NCBI GenBank assembly: GCA_023453025.1
Contig: JAEXUD010000040.1
Location: 1 to 64,000, forward strand
Source of the DNA: Bacillota bacterium
GTDB taxonomy: Bacteria > Bacillota > Clostridia > Tissierellales > Sedimentibacteraceae
Length of the DNA: 64,000 nt
Direction of reading: 5' to 3'
Part shown: positions 1-8,723 of the stretch, in pieces
How positions within the stretch are numbered: position 1 is the stretch's first letter
Layout: each line of letters opens with the position of its first letter
Made by a program: the position numbers and the translations under genes
The notes under the pieces: generated by a model
Told to the model about the DNA's origin: nothing
The model's database searches: none
What the model saw: only the letters and a program-made list of their open reading frames with translations

Positions 1-117
1 TATTTACAAGTTTGATTGATTTTGTTTTTTAATAATTTTATTGCACTTTAAGGCTTTTTTCTAAAGTCCTTTTTGTGCTTTTTTCTTCCTTCCCTTTTTT
101 GAGAACTTTCCTATTAA

Positions 118-155
118 ACAAAAAAAGGGCTTCCACTTTTCATCGTGGAAGCCCT
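118..155 (-). terminator. Rho-independent terminator of tRNA-Leu
   Basis: A 10-bp perfect stem (127-136 with 145-154) with an 8-nt loop is followed, reading on the minus strand, by a T run (120-126). It lies just downstream of the tRNA-Leu gene. Confidence 0.85.
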
Positions 156-215
156 CGAAAGGCTTGGATTTACTGGCTTTATAAGCAATAAATCTTTTTT
201 ACCTTTTGTTTTTGA

Positions 216-299
216 TGCGGATGACAGGACTTGAACCTGCATGAAATTGCTCTCACACGGACCTGAACCGTGCGCGTCTGCCAATTCCGCCACATCCGC
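216..299 (-). tRNA. tRNA-Leu (anticodon CAG)
   Basis: Read on the minus strand this folds as a class II tRNA. The 7-bp acceptor stem GCGGATG/CATCCGC is followed by discriminator A. The anticodon stem CACGG/CCGTG carries the loop TTCAGGT, giving anticodon CAG, and there is a long variable arm typical of leucine tRNAs. The T arm contains GGTTCAAGTCC. CCA is not encoded. The gene decodes CUG, a rare codon in such an AT-rich genome. Confidence 0.96.
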
Positions 300-319
300 A
301 TATTTTATGTCGCTTAAGT

Positions 320-348
320 ATATTATCACATTTCGATAAATTAATCAA
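320..348 (-). promoter_or_regulatory. Promoter of tRNA-Leu
   Basis: On the minus strand TTGATT (343-348) and TAATAT (320-325) are separated by 17 bp. This gives a start about 13 bp before the tRNA 5' end. Confidence 0.6.
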
Positions 349-361
349 CTTTTTTTTGCAA

Positions 362-394
362 AAATTTTATTGGGAACGACAATAGGTCGTTCCC
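362..394 (-). terminator. Terminator after parvulin gene
   Basis: Perfect 9-bp inverted repeat GGGAACGAC / GTCGTTCCC (372-380 and 386-394) with a 5-nt loop. It is followed on the minus strand by an AT/T-rich tail. Confidence 0.8.
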
Positions 395-417
395 TGAAAG
401 GTTAAAATGTGCGAAGA

Positions 418-1161
418 TTATTCTATCACTTCTACACTGTATTTTTTGCTTAATTCCTCTTTTTTATCTGTATATATTTTTTCTTGCTTTTCAATAAAGC
501 AGGCATCTTTTACCTCTTGATAAACTTCTTCTAGAATTGAATGTCGTTCAGGTGTGTGATCTGTTACTTTTATTATATGGTATCCGAACTGTGTTTTAAC
601 CGGTATACTGATTTCTCCTGCCTGCATAGAAAAAGCAGCTTCTTCGAATTCCGGAACCATTTGTCCTTTTCCGAATTCGCCTAAGGCTCCTCCTGCTTGC
701 TTGGAAGGACAGTTTGAATGCTGCTGTGCCGCATCTTCAAATGACAATCCGTCAGTTATGTCTTCTAATATTTCATAGGCTTTTTCTTCAGTATCAACGA
801 GTATATGGCTTGCTTTTACCTTTTCATCTGTTATAAATGTATTCTTGTGATTTTCATAATAACTTTTAATTTCATCTTCAGAAACCGATACTTCATTGAA
901 CATCTTTCTTAAGCTAAATTGTTGCAGCATTGATTTTTTCATATTTTCCATTACAGCTACAAACTCTTCGTCAATTTCTAAATTTCTTTCCACTGCGTCT
1001 GAATACATCAATTCATGCATTACAAGCTCATCGACAAGCTTTTTCCTTCCTTCTTCACCTTGAAAATACTGGGCATTTTGTCCCAGGTTTTTCATTAATG
1101 CATTTAAATCAGATTCTTTTACTTCTCTTCCATCTACTATTGCTAATATTTTATTTTCCAT
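418..1161 (-). CDS. Parvulin-type peptidyl-prolyl cis-trans isomerase, cytoplasmic
   Basis: The 247-residue protein has a helical N-terminal chaperone-like part (about 1-110, SurA/PrsA style). A rotamase (parvulin) domain follows at about 115-202. Visible family residues are KASHIL (116-121, with His119), the GGALGEF stretch (157-163) and FGYHIIKV (192-199). Parvulins catalyse cis-trans isomerisation of prolyl bonds. No signal peptide or lipobox is present, so unlike PrsA it is predicted to act inside the cell. AGGAG lies 5 nt before the ATG. It follows the HPr terminator and ends at its own strong terminator, so it is probably monocistronic. A dispersed palindromic repeat lies just upstream and may supply its -35 (TTGAGA, 18 bp from TAATAT). 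Substrate unknown. Confidence 0.88.
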   Translation of the reverse strand: MENKILAIVDGREVKESDLNALMKNLGQNAQYFQGEEGRKKLVDELVMHELMYSDAVERNLEIDEEFVAVMENMKKSMLQQFSLRKMFNEVSVSEDEIKSYYENHKNTFITDEKVKASHILVDTEEKAYEILEDITDGLSFEDAAQQHSNCPSKQAGGALGEFGKGQMVPEFEEAAFSMQAGEISIPVKTQFGYHIIKVTDHTPERHSILEEVYQEVKDACFIEKQEKIYTDKKEELSKKYSVEVIE

Positions 1162-1194
1162 TTGAACTCCTGATATTTATATTATTTAATAGTT

Positions 1195-1269
1195 TTGCGC
1201 AGTCTCAATCATCAATTATTTGCTCGCTGCCGCTCGCATAATTTGGGATTTCGTTGCGTTAGGTCGTAC
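1195..1269 (-). repeat. Dispersed palindromic intergenic repeat, copy 1
   Basis: About 75 bp that align closely with 26911-26984. Shared blocks are TTGCGCAGTCTC, TTATTTGCTC, GCATAATTTGGGAT and TCGTTGCG. In this element family the arms TCCCAAATTAT and ATAATTTGG face each other around a variable GC-rich core. It sits between the HPr terminator and the parvulin gene. Confidence 0.8.
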
Positions 1270-1296
1270 AATAAATAAGAGGGTTTTCACCCTCCT
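1268..1296 (-). terminator. Terminator after ptsH
   Basis: On the minus strand GAGGGT-GAAA-ACCCTC (1279-1294) is followed by a T-rich tail. It ends the Nudix-whiA-ptsH cluster. Confidence 0.8.
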
Positions 1297-1303
1297 TTTA
1301 TTG

Positions 1304-1570
1304 TTATTCTTCCTCTTCCATGAACTCTAATAAATTAGATAATTCTGCAATACATTTGTCCTCATCAGAACCCTTTGTGATTATTATAAGCTCGTCACCC
1401 TTCATTGCGCCTAATGCCATAATGCTTATGATGCTTTTGCCATTGGCTTCCTGGATGCCTTTTTTTATAATAATTTCACTGTCAAAATTTCTCGCTTTTT
1501 TAACAAATATAGCAGCCGGTCTTGCATGCAGTCCAATTTTATTTTTTAGTATTACTTTTTGTGATCTCAC
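1304..1570 (-). CDS. ptsH: HPr family phosphocarrier protein
   Basis: The 88-residue HPr carries phosphate from enzyme I to sugar-specific EIIA proteins of the PTS. The phospho-acceptor His15 lies in GLHARPA and the regulatory Ser46 in NGKSIISIM. Both are present, so it could be phosphorylated on His and by HPr kinase on Ser; Crh-type paralogues lack His15. The start is GTG at 1570 with GAGGTG upstream. It lies inside the end of whiA (32-bp overlap in another frame), which suggests translational coupling. The whiA-HPr order is common in Firmicutes. No enzyme I or HprK is in the window. Confidence 0.93.
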   Translation of the reverse strand: MRSQKVILKNKIGLHARPAAIFVKKARNFDSEIIIKKGIQEANGKSIISIMALGAMKGDELIIITKGSDEDKCIAELSNLLEFMEEEE

Positions 1571-2534
1571 AATCTACACCTCTTTTCTCATGCTTTGATA
1601 ATTCTTCAGCAATTTCTTCAATTTTTCTTAACCTATGATTCACACCTGATTTCCCAAGGGGTGGTTTTAACATTTCTCCCAGTTCCTTTAAGCTTGCATT
1701 TGTATGCTTTAATCTTAAATAAGCAAGCTCTCTCAAATGGTCAGGAAGCTTATCAATAGCTTTATATTTTTTTAACACCTTGATATTATTTATTTGTCTC
1801 ATAGATGTATCAACAATTTTGTCAAGGTTTGCTGTCTCACAGTTTATTACTCTGTTTATCTGGTTTCTGGTTTCCTTTACTGCTCTTACATTTTCAAATT
1901 CCAGCACTGCGTTGCTTGCACCCATCAACGCCAGCAAATCAGAAATCTGCTCGCTTTCCTTTATGTATGTAACGTAGTAATTTTTACGGAATATGGTTTT
2001 TCCGTTTATGCCAAAGCCTTCTAATATCTTGCATATACCTTTGGAATGTTCTTCTCTGTTGTTTACAAATTCCGCATGATAGGATTTCTCCGGATCGCTT
2101 ATAGAACCGCAGCCCATAAATGCTCCTTTTATGTAAGCTCTCATGCAAGCTTCGTTTTCAACCAGGTCCTTTGGAACACCAAAGTCAAATGTCATTATAT
2201 TGAAGTCTTCTTTTCCGGCAATTTTTGTTTCCTGCAAAAATTCTTTTGATAAATGGTCATCTATTCTTATGATATAATTATTATGCTTTTTTAGTCTGTT
2301 AGTTTTTTCAACGCTTACTTGTGTTGAAATATTAAAAGCTTTCTTCAAGAGCTTGAAAATACGTCTTGCAACTGCAGCATTCTCAGTAGAAAATTCAATA
2401 TGCATTTTATTAAAGCCTTTGAGTGTTACATAACCCATGGTTCTGACCAAAGCTGCCGTCTCTGCTTTTGCACTCAGTATATCAGATATTTCGGTTCTGG
2501 ACAGTTCATCTTTAATTTTTGAAGAAAATGTCAT
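1539..2534 (-). CDS. whiA: WhiA family DNA-binding protein
   Basis: This WhiA homologue of about 331 residues has an N-terminal LAGLIDADG-endonuclease-like fold, without expected nuclease activity, and a C-terminal helix-turn-helix. The latter is visible near KHTNASLKELGEMLKPPLGK. WhiA controls sporulation in actinobacteria and affects cell division and chromosome segregation in Bacillus. I chose the ATG at 2534 (MTFSSKIKDEL, the usual family start) because AAGGTG lies directly before it; an upstream in-frame start would add 10 non-conserved residues. It sits between the Nudix gene (17-bp gap) and ptsH (overlap), as in the Firmicutes Nudix/rapZ-yvcK-whiA-hpr neighbourhood. rapZ and yvcK are absent here. 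Confidence 0.93.
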   Translation of the reverse strand: MTFSSKIKDELSRTEISDILSAKAETAALVRTMGYVTLKGFNKMHIEFSTENAAVARRIFKLLKKAFNISTQVSVEKTNRLKKHNNYIIRIDDHLSKEFLQETKIAGKEDFNIMTFDFGVPKDLVENEACMRAYIKGAFMGCGSISDPEKSYHAEFVNNREEHSKGICKILEGFGINGKTIFRKNYYVTYIKESEQISDLLALMGASNAVLEFENVRAVKETRNQINRVINCETANLDKIVDTSMRQINNIKVLKKYKAIDKLPDHLRELAYLRLKHTNASLKELGEMLKPPLGKSGVNHRLRKIEEIAEELSKHEKRGVDCEITKSNTKK

Positions 2535-2551
2535 ATTATCACCTTGTAATT

Positions 2552-2977
2552 TTACTTGTAACAATGAAATTTTACATCTTCAATAGCTTTTTTTATAATT
2601 TTCCTTTCATCATCATACCGTGCAATTATCAATGATCTTTCAAAGGGTAGGTACTTTGCTTCTACAAACCCTTCATTTTTTAGAGCAGTACAATTCATAT
2701 TTCGAGCCATCATTAAATACCAGTGAACTTCTTTGTTTATATGAACTCTGTCCATATAGCAGGTGCGGTTAAATTCATAATTTATTTTGCCCAGATACTT
2801 AATAGTAGTAACCTTTGCTCTTGTTTCCTCATAAACCTCTCGTAAGGCAGTTTCTTTCAGGGATTCATTTTCTTCAACCCTTCCTTTAGGAAGGACCCAA
2901 TCTCCGTTAAACTTTTTTAACATCAATATATTGTTTTTGAAAAAAACAATTCCTCCAGCACTTACTTCTTCTATCAT
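2552..2977 (-). CDS. NUDIX hydrolase
   Basis: The protein of about 141 residues has a Nudix box (G-x5-E-x7-REVYEE), the Mg-binding site for cleaving nucleoside diphosphates linked to X. The glycine that normally follows EE-x is Arg here, so activity or substrate may differ. The ATG at 2977 (MIEEVSAGG) has GGGG 6 nt upstream. A longer form starting at TTG 2995 is less likely. It is first in the cluster with whiA and ptsH. Substrate unknown. Confidence 0.85.
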   Translation of the reverse strand: MIEEVSAGGIVFFKNNILMLKKFNGDWVLPKGRVEENESLKETALREVYEETRAKVTTIKYLGKINYEFNRTCYMDRVHINKEVHWYLMMARNMNCTALKNEGFVEAKYLPFERSLIIARYDDERKIIKKAIEDVKFHCYK

Positions 2978-3101
2978 ATCTGCCCCAACTTTCAATATTG
3001 TATTTTATATAATAACACAATATTAAAAAAAATCAAATAGATATTTACAGTGTACAATAAAAATGATTACATTTCAACTATTATGATTAAATTTCATATA
3101 A

Positions 3102-4259
3102 TTACTCTTGATTGTTGTCTCTGCCCGGTTTTTCCCCGAAGTATTGATAATAATCAACCTTCACATCACCGTTAAAAAGCTTTCTTTTTCTGTCCGCTTT
3201 TCTGCCAAAGTCCTTTTCAAAAGATTCTACTGCTGTAATTACATATACTGACCATGCCTTTTCTTTTCCATATACCTGGCCCAGTTGTTTATGAATTTTT
3301 TGAATATCTATAAATTCCCCGATTCTCTCACCATATGGAGGGTTTGTTATTAAAATTCCATTTGGGGAAATCGGCTCTTTTATATGCATGACATCTTTAT
3401 CAAAAAACTCTATGCAATCATCAACCCCTGCTTCTGCTGCATTTTCCATTGCTATTTTTACAGCCTTTTTACTTATATCTGAAGCATAAATTTTAATTTC
3501 GGAATCCAGGTCAATCTTCCTTCTTGCTTCTGTCCTTGCATCCTTCCAATACTCTTCCTTGACTATCGGCCAATTTTGTGAAGCAAATGTACGAAGCAGC
3601 CCCGGAGCTATGTTTCTGCCAATCATGGCCGCTTCTATGGCAATTGTTCCCGAACCGCACATAGGGTCATATAAGATTCTGTCCTTATTCCAAAAACTCA
3701 GCTTAACCAGAGCAGCCGCCATTGTTTCCTTCAAAGGGGCTTCTGTTGATTTTTCCCTGTATCCTCTTTTGAATAAGCCTTCTCTGGCTCCGGTTGTATC
3801 AATTGTAAGAGTTGCCATATCCTTATGAATTGAAATTTGAATTGTAAATTCAGCGCCTGTTTCCGGCATCCAATCCACATCATATTCTTCGCAAAGCTTT
3901 TTGGACACTGACTTCTTAACTATTGATTGACAATCGGGAGTAGAGTATAACTTTGATTTTACACTCTTTCCTTTGACCGTAAACTTACCATCTTCGGTAA
4001 TCCATTTTTCCCAAGGCAGCTCATAGGTTTTTTCAAACAGCTCTTCGAAGGAGTAAACTTCAAACTGTCCCATTACAAGCATTACTCTATCGGCACACCT
4101 TAGGTTTATGTTTGCTCTCGGTATATCCTTTACTTCTGCATCAAAGTACATCCACCCGTTGTCAGTTACTATATTTTCATATCCCAGTTCGTTTAATTCT
4201 CTTTTTACTATCGCTTCTAACCCAAAGGCGGAAATTGCGGCTAACTTGATTTTTTCCAT
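3102..4259 (-). CDS. rlmL: THUMP-domain 23S rRNA (guanine-N2) methyltransferase, RlmL/YpsC type
   Basis: The 385-residue protein has an N-terminal THUMP RNA-binding domain (about 45-155) followed by a class I SAM-dependent methyltransferase domain. The SAM region DPMCGSGTIAIEAA and the catalytic NPPYGERIG motif typical of N2-guanine methyltransferases are visible. Length matches Bacillus YpsC. It corresponds to the N-terminal half of E. coli RlmL (m2G2445 of 23S rRNA). It lies 7 bp after the sigma54 regulator and is probably cotranscribed with it. Confidence 0.9.
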   Translation of the reverse strand: MEKIKLAAISAFGLEAIVKRELNELGYENIVTDNGWMYFDAEVKDIPRANINLRCADRVMLVMGQFEVYSFEELFEKTYELPWEKWITEDGKFTVKGKSVKSKLYSTPDCQSIVKKSVSKKLCEEYDVDWMPETGAEFTIQISIHKDMATLTIDTTGAREGLFKRGYREKSTEAPLKETMAAALVKLSFWNKDRILYDPMCGSGTIAIEAAMIGRNIAPGLLRTFASQNWPIVKEEYWKDARTEARRKIDLDSEIKIYASDISKKAVKIAMENAAEAGVDDCIEFFDKDVMHIKEPISPNGILITNPPYGERIGEFIDIQKIHKQLGQVYGKEKAWSVYVITAVESFEKDFGRKADRKRKLFNGDVKVDYYQYFGEKPGRDNNQE

Positions 4260-4266
4260 ATTCTGT

Positions 4267-5691
4267 CTACTTCTCTCTTTTAATATTGTATTTATCTATT
4301 TTATAATATAACGTGGCTCGTGGAATTTTAAGCTGTTTTGCTGCCTCAGACTTGTTAAAGTTTAGTTCCTCCAAGGTGCTTTGTATTATTTTTTTCTCAA
4401 GCTTCTCCATATATTCATCCAATCCTGTTTCATATTGCTTTATTTCGCCTAAATTAATAACCTTATTGATTTCATCTACTTCTATATTTTGCATATAAGC
4501 AGGTAAAAATTCCTTTTCAATTTTATCTTTTCCACTTTGATTAGCATATATTACAGATCTTTGAATTACATTTCTAAGTTCTCTCACATTTCCTTCCCAA
4601 TTATATTCCTGAAAAACACTTAAAATTTCACTGGGAATTTCTATTATGCTTATACCCTGCTCCATACAAAATTCCTGTATAAATTTATTGGCCAGTATAA
4701 CAATATCCCCTTTTCTTTCCCTAAGAGGCGGAATGCTGACTTGAAATACATCTAAGCGGTAATATAAATCCTTTCTGAATTTCTCTTCTTCAATAAGGCT
4801 TCTTATATCCCTGTTAGTGGCTGAAATTATTCTAACATCAATTTTTCTTTGCTTGTTGCCTCCTATTCGGGTAACAACGCCCTCTTCCAGAATTCTTAAC
4901 AGCTTGGGCTGAAGCTCAATAGGCATATCTCCTATTTCATCAAGAAATAAAGTTCCACCTTCTGCTTCCTCAAACTTTCCTCTTTTTCCCTCTGTCTTGG
5001 CGCCTGTAAATGCACCGGCTTCATAGCCAAACAGCTCGCTTTCAAACAGCTCCCTTGGTATAGCGCTGCAATTTATGGGGATAAATTTTCCCTTTCTTCT
5101 GCTTTCATAATGGATTGCCTTGGCAAACATTTCCTTACCTGTGCCGCTTTCACCTTTTAAAAGAATATTTAGCGGAGATTTTGAAATATTTTTGCAAAGA
5201 TTGATTATTTGTATAAAGCTTGCATTATTGCTTATTATTTTTGAAAAATATGCTTCACCAGATGAAGCAATTTTTGAATATTCCTTTTCAAGCCGAAATA
5301 AATTTGTCTGGGTCTTGTTTAACAGTTCGCTTAATTTTACTATTTCTGTTATATCGCGGTCTCTTGCAAGAGCTCCTATCATGTTTCCTTGCTTATCCTT
5401 CAATGGTACTGCGCTGGCAACAACATAGCTGTTTTCTCTTGGACTGTTGTAAATATTGTGATAGGACGCTCTATGCTCGAGAACCCTTGGAAGTATTGCA
5501 TTAGGAAAAAAGTCCCTGACATCCTTATCAATTATATCCTTTTTCGTTACACCAAAATATTCTTCTGCCGTGGAATTGAAAAAAATCACCTTTCCGTTTA
5601 TATCTACAATGGTAATGGAATCAGGTATAATATCCAATATGTATTCAAAAATTCCTCTGTCATGCTTGTTAAAATTATATTCAGCGCTCAT
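4267..5691 (-). CDS. PAS-domain sigma54-dependent transcriptional activator
   Basis: The 474-residue bacterial enhancer-binding protein has three parts. An N-terminal PAS/PAC sensor (about 12-120) is followed by an AAA+ domain (about 150-390) with Walker A GESGTGKE (180-187), the sigma54-contact loop GAFTGA (226-231) and Walker B GGTLFLDEIGD (245-255). A C-terminal Fis-type helix-turn-helix (about 445-470) follows. Such proteins remodel RNA polymerase-sigma54 at -24/-12 promoters. There is no receiver domain, so the signal is probably sensed by PAS (ligand, redox or cofactor unknown). It sits between two methyltransferase genes, with gaps of 7 and 18 bp. I found no convincing -24/-12 promoter nearby, so its target is probably outside the window. 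Confidence 0.92.
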   Translation of the reverse strand: MSAEYNFNKHDRGIFEYILDIIPDSITIVDINGKVIFFNSTAEEYFGVTKKDIIDKDVRDFFPNAILPRVLEHRASYHNIYNSPRENSYVVASAVPLKDKQGNMIGALARDRDITEIVKLSELLNKTQTNLFRLEKEYSKIASSGEAYFSKIISNNASFIQIINLCKNISKSPLNILLKGESGTGKEMFAKAIHYESRRKGKFIPINCSAIPRELFESELFGYEAGAFTGAKTEGKRGKFEEAEGGTLFLDEIGDMPIELQPKLLRILEEGVVTRIGGNKQRKIDVRIISATNRDIRSLIEEEKFRKDLYYRLDVFQVSIPPLRERKGDIVILANKFIQEFCMEQGISIIEIPSEILSVFQEYNWEGNVRELRNVIQRSVIYANQSGKDKIEKEFLPAYMQNIEVDEINKVINLGEIKQYETGLDEYMEKLEKKIIQSTLEELNFNKSEAAKQLKIPRATLYYKIDKYNIKREK

Positions 5692-5709
5692 TTTTACCCC
5701 TGAAATAAA

Positions 5710-6858
5710 TTATTTATTAAAATAGTTTTCTATAAACAAATCATCAAGATTCCAGAATCTTTTAAAATTCTCATAATCTTTTTCTGCTTTTTTGTTATCT
5801 TTGCTAACTTTTATAGCCCGAATCAATATATTTTTAGGAGTGTGTTCCATTGCAATAAACTCCATTAATTGAACCTTGTATCCTTTTGTTTCAAGAAACA
5901 GGCTCCTCAGGGAATCGGTTACAAGAGAAGATATTCTTTCCTTGATTAATCCATGCTTCAGCATTGATTCCAAATAAGAATTTTCTATTTTATCATAAAA
6001 TTCATGCTGGCAGCAAGGAACAGAAAGTATAATATCTGTTTTCCATTTTATAGCCTTGACTAATGCGGCATCTGTTGCTGTATCACAGGCATGAAGTGTT
6101 ACTATCATATCCACATTTGATTTATATTCAAAATTACGAATATCACCATAAATAAATTCCAGATATTCATAATTTAATTTTCTCGCAGTTTCATTACAAA
6201 ATTCTATAACCTCGTCCTTTAAATCAAGCCCTATTATTTTCACCTTAATTTTTCGTATAAAATAAAAATAGTAATATAAAGCAAACGTCAAATATGCCTT
6301 CCCGCATCCAAAATCTATAATCATAAAATCATTCTCAAGTTTTTTATCCTTCAAGGAATCATCTACTATTTCTAAAAACTTGTTTATTTGCTTGAACTTA
6401 TCATATTTTTTTGCATAGACTGCTCCGTCCTTATTCATTACACCAAGGCACTCCAAAAAATCACAAGGTTCGTTTTCATTAATAATATACTGTTTTAGCT
6501 TGTTATGCTCTTCAATTTTCTGTATCTTTGTAGGTTCCTTTTCAATAATCTTTACCATGCCTTTTTTACTTACCATAAGTTGATAATCAGCATCCTGAGT
6601 AAATAAGTTTATATTTTTATATTCATTAATTATTAAATTTACGATTTCTTCAGTTGCCTCCTGATATGTGAAGTTTTCATGAAAGGCTTGCTTATCTGTA
6701 AATTTTTCAAATTGAATTATATTTTCACTTTTAATGGATATCGTCCTGGCAGTAATTTTTTTGTAAGGATTCTCAGATTTGTTTCTTGGGGTTGTAAAAA
6801 CGCAATATATAAATTTATTCTCTGACAGACTTCTGCTTACTATTTCTTGTATATTCAA
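5710..6858 (-). CDS. Class I SAM-dependent methyltransferase (Methyltransf_32-like)
   Basis: The 382-residue protein has a divergent N-terminal region and a Rossmann methyltransferase domain from about 130. Motif I is MIIDFGCGKAYLTFAL and motif II is VKIIGLDLK. The family landmarks TLHACDTATDAAL and SVPCCQHEF are present. This pattern fits the Methyltransf_32 family, whose members are thought to act on RNA, but substrate and site are unknown. It is the first gene of a probable operon with the PAS-sigma54 activator and rlmL. GlnRS ends upstream behind a hairpin. Confidence 0.75.
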   Translation of the reverse strand: MNIQEIVSRSLSENKFIYCVFTTPRNKSENPYKKITARTISIKSENIIQFEKFTDKQAFHENFTYQEATEEIVNLIINEYKNINLFTQDADYQLMVSKKGMVKIIEKEPTKIQKIEEHNKLKQYIINENEPCDFLECLGVMNKDGAVYAKKYDKFKQINKFLEIVDDSLKDKKLENDFMIIDFGCGKAYLTFALYYYFYFIRKIKVKIIGLDLKDEVIEFCNETARKLNYEYLEFIYGDIRNFEYKSNVDMIVTLHACDTATDAALVKAIKWKTDIILSVPCCQHEFYDKIENSYLESMLKHGLIKERISSLVTDSLRSLFLETKGYKVQLMEFIAMEHTPKNILIRAIKVSKDNKKAEKDYENFKRFWNLDDLFIENYFNK

Positions 6859-6880
6859 ATTAACACTTCCCTTTTAACAA

Positions 6881-6901
6881 GTGGAGGGCGGCACCCTCCA
6901 C
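6881..6901 (-). terminator. Hairpin after glnS, weak terminator
   Basis: GTGGAGGG/CCCTCCAC 8-bp stem with a 5-nt loop. The minus-strand tail (TTGTTAAAA) is only weakly T-rich, so termination may be partial and allow read-through into the downstream methyltransferase gene. Confidence 0.5.
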
Positions 6902-6970
6902 ATCACTACATTCTATAATATGGTACATTCCTCCTACCCAGAGATTTCCCTCTGCCGAAGGTGTATGTCT

Positions 6971-8644
6971 CTAACCTTTAAAGCTGCTCTTTAACTGAAC
7001 TATTCTGTTAAACACCAGATTATTTTCTGCTGTGTCCGAGTCTATTATAAAATAACCGTGTCTCAAAAACTGGAATCTGTCACCGACTTTATGTTCCTTC
7101 ATAGTAGGCTCAACCTTGCAGTTTTTCAAAACTATCTTGGAATTTGGATTCAGTTTTTCTAAAAAGTTTGTTTTGTCGTAATCCTGGTCCTCCATCATAT
7201 AATCATATAATCTTACCTCTGCATCTATGCAATGTCTTGCTGAAACCCAATGAATCGTTCCCTTGACCTTTCTCCCTGTAAAGCCTGAACCACTTCTGGT
7301 TTCAGGGTCATATGTACAATGAACTTCGGTTATATTGCCATCATCATCCTTTACAAAATCTTCACATTTAACAAAATAAGCATTCCTGAGTCTTACTTCA
7401 TTGCCGGGGAAAAGTCTGTAATATTTTTTAGGCGGATTTTCCATAAAATCTTCACGCTCAATATATACCTCTCTGCAGAAAGGAATCATTCTTGATCCCA
7501 TTTCCGGATTATCCGGATTATTTTCTGATTCCATATATTCAACCTTATCTTCCGGATAATTTGTTATTACCAGTTTTATAGGATTTAATACAGCCATTGT
7601 TCTCGGGGCTTTCAGGCTCAAGTCATCCCTGACCGCATGCTCAAGCATTGCTATATCCACAACACTTTGGGCTTTGGACACTCCAATTGACTCACAGAAA
7701 TTTTGAATTGCTTCAGGAGTGTAGCCTCTTCTTCTCAATGCCGCAACTGTAGGCATACGAGGATCATCCCATCCGTCAACATAACCTTCTTCAACCATTT
7801 GTTTCAAGTATCTTTTACCCATCATTGTCTTAGTTAAAAATAATTTGGCAAATTCTATCTGCTTTGTTGGAGCAGCTTTAAAATCATCCAGATTGCTTAA
7901 CAGCCAATCATAGAATGGTCTGTGATCCTCAAACTCAAGGGTACATATAGAGTGGGTTATTCCTTCAATTGCATCCTCTATTGGATGAGCGTAATCGTAC
8001 ATTGGATAAATGCACCATTTGTCACCTGTGTTGTGATGTGATTCATGAAGAATTCTGTATATTACAGGGTCTCTCATATTGATATTAGGACTTGCCATAT
8101 CAATTTTTGCTCTTAATACCTTTTCTCCGTTTGCTAACTCGCCCTTTCGCATTTTAGTGAACAATTCCAGATTTTCTTCAACCGATCTGTTTCTGAACGG
8201 GCTTTCCTTACCGGGCTCAGTCAATGTTCCTCTATAATCTCTTATTTCATCTGCTGTCAAATCATCAACATATGCCAAGCCTTTCTTAATCAGTTCAACA
8301 GCATAGCCATACATTTGTTCAAAATAATCAGAAGCAAAAAATATTTTTTCCTCCCAATCAGGGCACAGCCATTTAACATCCTTTATAATTGATTCCACAA
8401 ATGAATCATCTTCCTTTGTAGGATTAGTGTCATCAAATCTTAAGTTAAAGCTGCCGTTATTTTTCATAGCGAGGCTATAGTTGAGACATATTGATTTGGC
8501 ATGACCTACATGCAAATATCCGTTTGGTTCCGGAGGAAATCTCGTTTTTACCCTGTTTCCATATGTTCCGCTATTTAGGTCTTCATTAATTATTTTTTGT
8601 ATAAAATTAACCGATTCCCTGTTTTCAGTATTATTTTCGCTCAT
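6971..8644 (-). CDS. glnS: Glutaminyl-tRNA synthetase
   Basis: The 557-residue class Ic synthetase attaches Gln to tRNA-Gln. The HIGH-type motif is HVGH (45-48) after PPEPNGYL. The KMSKS-equivalent reads MMGKRYL, followed by the GlnRS-specific GWDDPRMPT and RRRGYTPEAI. The C-terminal anticodon-binding beta barrels are complete. Length is normal. Many Firmicutes make Gln-tRNA by GatCAB transamidation, but several clostridia carry GlnRS. It is preceded by its own sigmaA promoter and no T-box leader is recognisable. Confidence 0.95.
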   Translation of the reverse strand: MSENNTENRESVNFIQKIINEDLNSGTYGNRVKTRFPPEPNGYLHVGHAKSICLNYSLAMKNNGSFNLRFDDTNPTKEDDSFVESIIKDVKWLCPDWEEKIFFASDYFEQMYGYAVELIKKGLAYVDDLTADEIRDYRGTLTEPGKESPFRNRSVEENLELFTKMRKGELANGEKVLRAKIDMASPNINMRDPVIYRILHESHHNTGDKWCIYPMYDYAHPIEDAIEGITHSICTLEFEDHRPFYDWLLSNLDDFKAAPTKQIEFAKLFLTKTMMGKRYLKQMVEEGYVDGWDDPRMPTVAALRRRGYTPEAIQNFCESIGVSKAQSVVDIAMLEHAVRDDLSLKAPRTMAVLNPIKLVITNYPEDKVEYMESENNPDNPEMGSRMIPFCREVYIEREDFMENPPKKYYRLFPGNEVRLRNAYFVKCEDFVKDDDGNITEVHCTYDPETRSGSGFTGRKVKGTIHWVSARHCIDAEVRLYDYMMEDQDYDKTNFLEKLNPNSKIVLKNCKVEPTMKEHKVGDRFQFLRHGYFIIDSDTAENNLVFNRIVQLKSSFKG

Positions 8645-8694
8645 TACTTCCTCCTTGTTATATTTTAATATGTTTCATTATTATAATTCACTTT

Positions 8695-8723
8695 ATTATA
8701 CTTAATGAAAATACTTATTTCAA
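8695..8723 (-). promoter_or_regulatory. glnS promoter
   Basis: On the minus strand TTGAAA (8718-8723), a 17-bp spacer and TATAAT (8695-8700). The predicted start is about 45 bp before the ATG. A ribosome binding site AAGGAGG precedes the ATG. Confidence 0.7.

Noticed and set aside
114..329. 71-residue reading frame over the tRNA-Leu region
   Set aside because: It is a translation of the tRNA gene itself and its terminator, a known false protein pattern.
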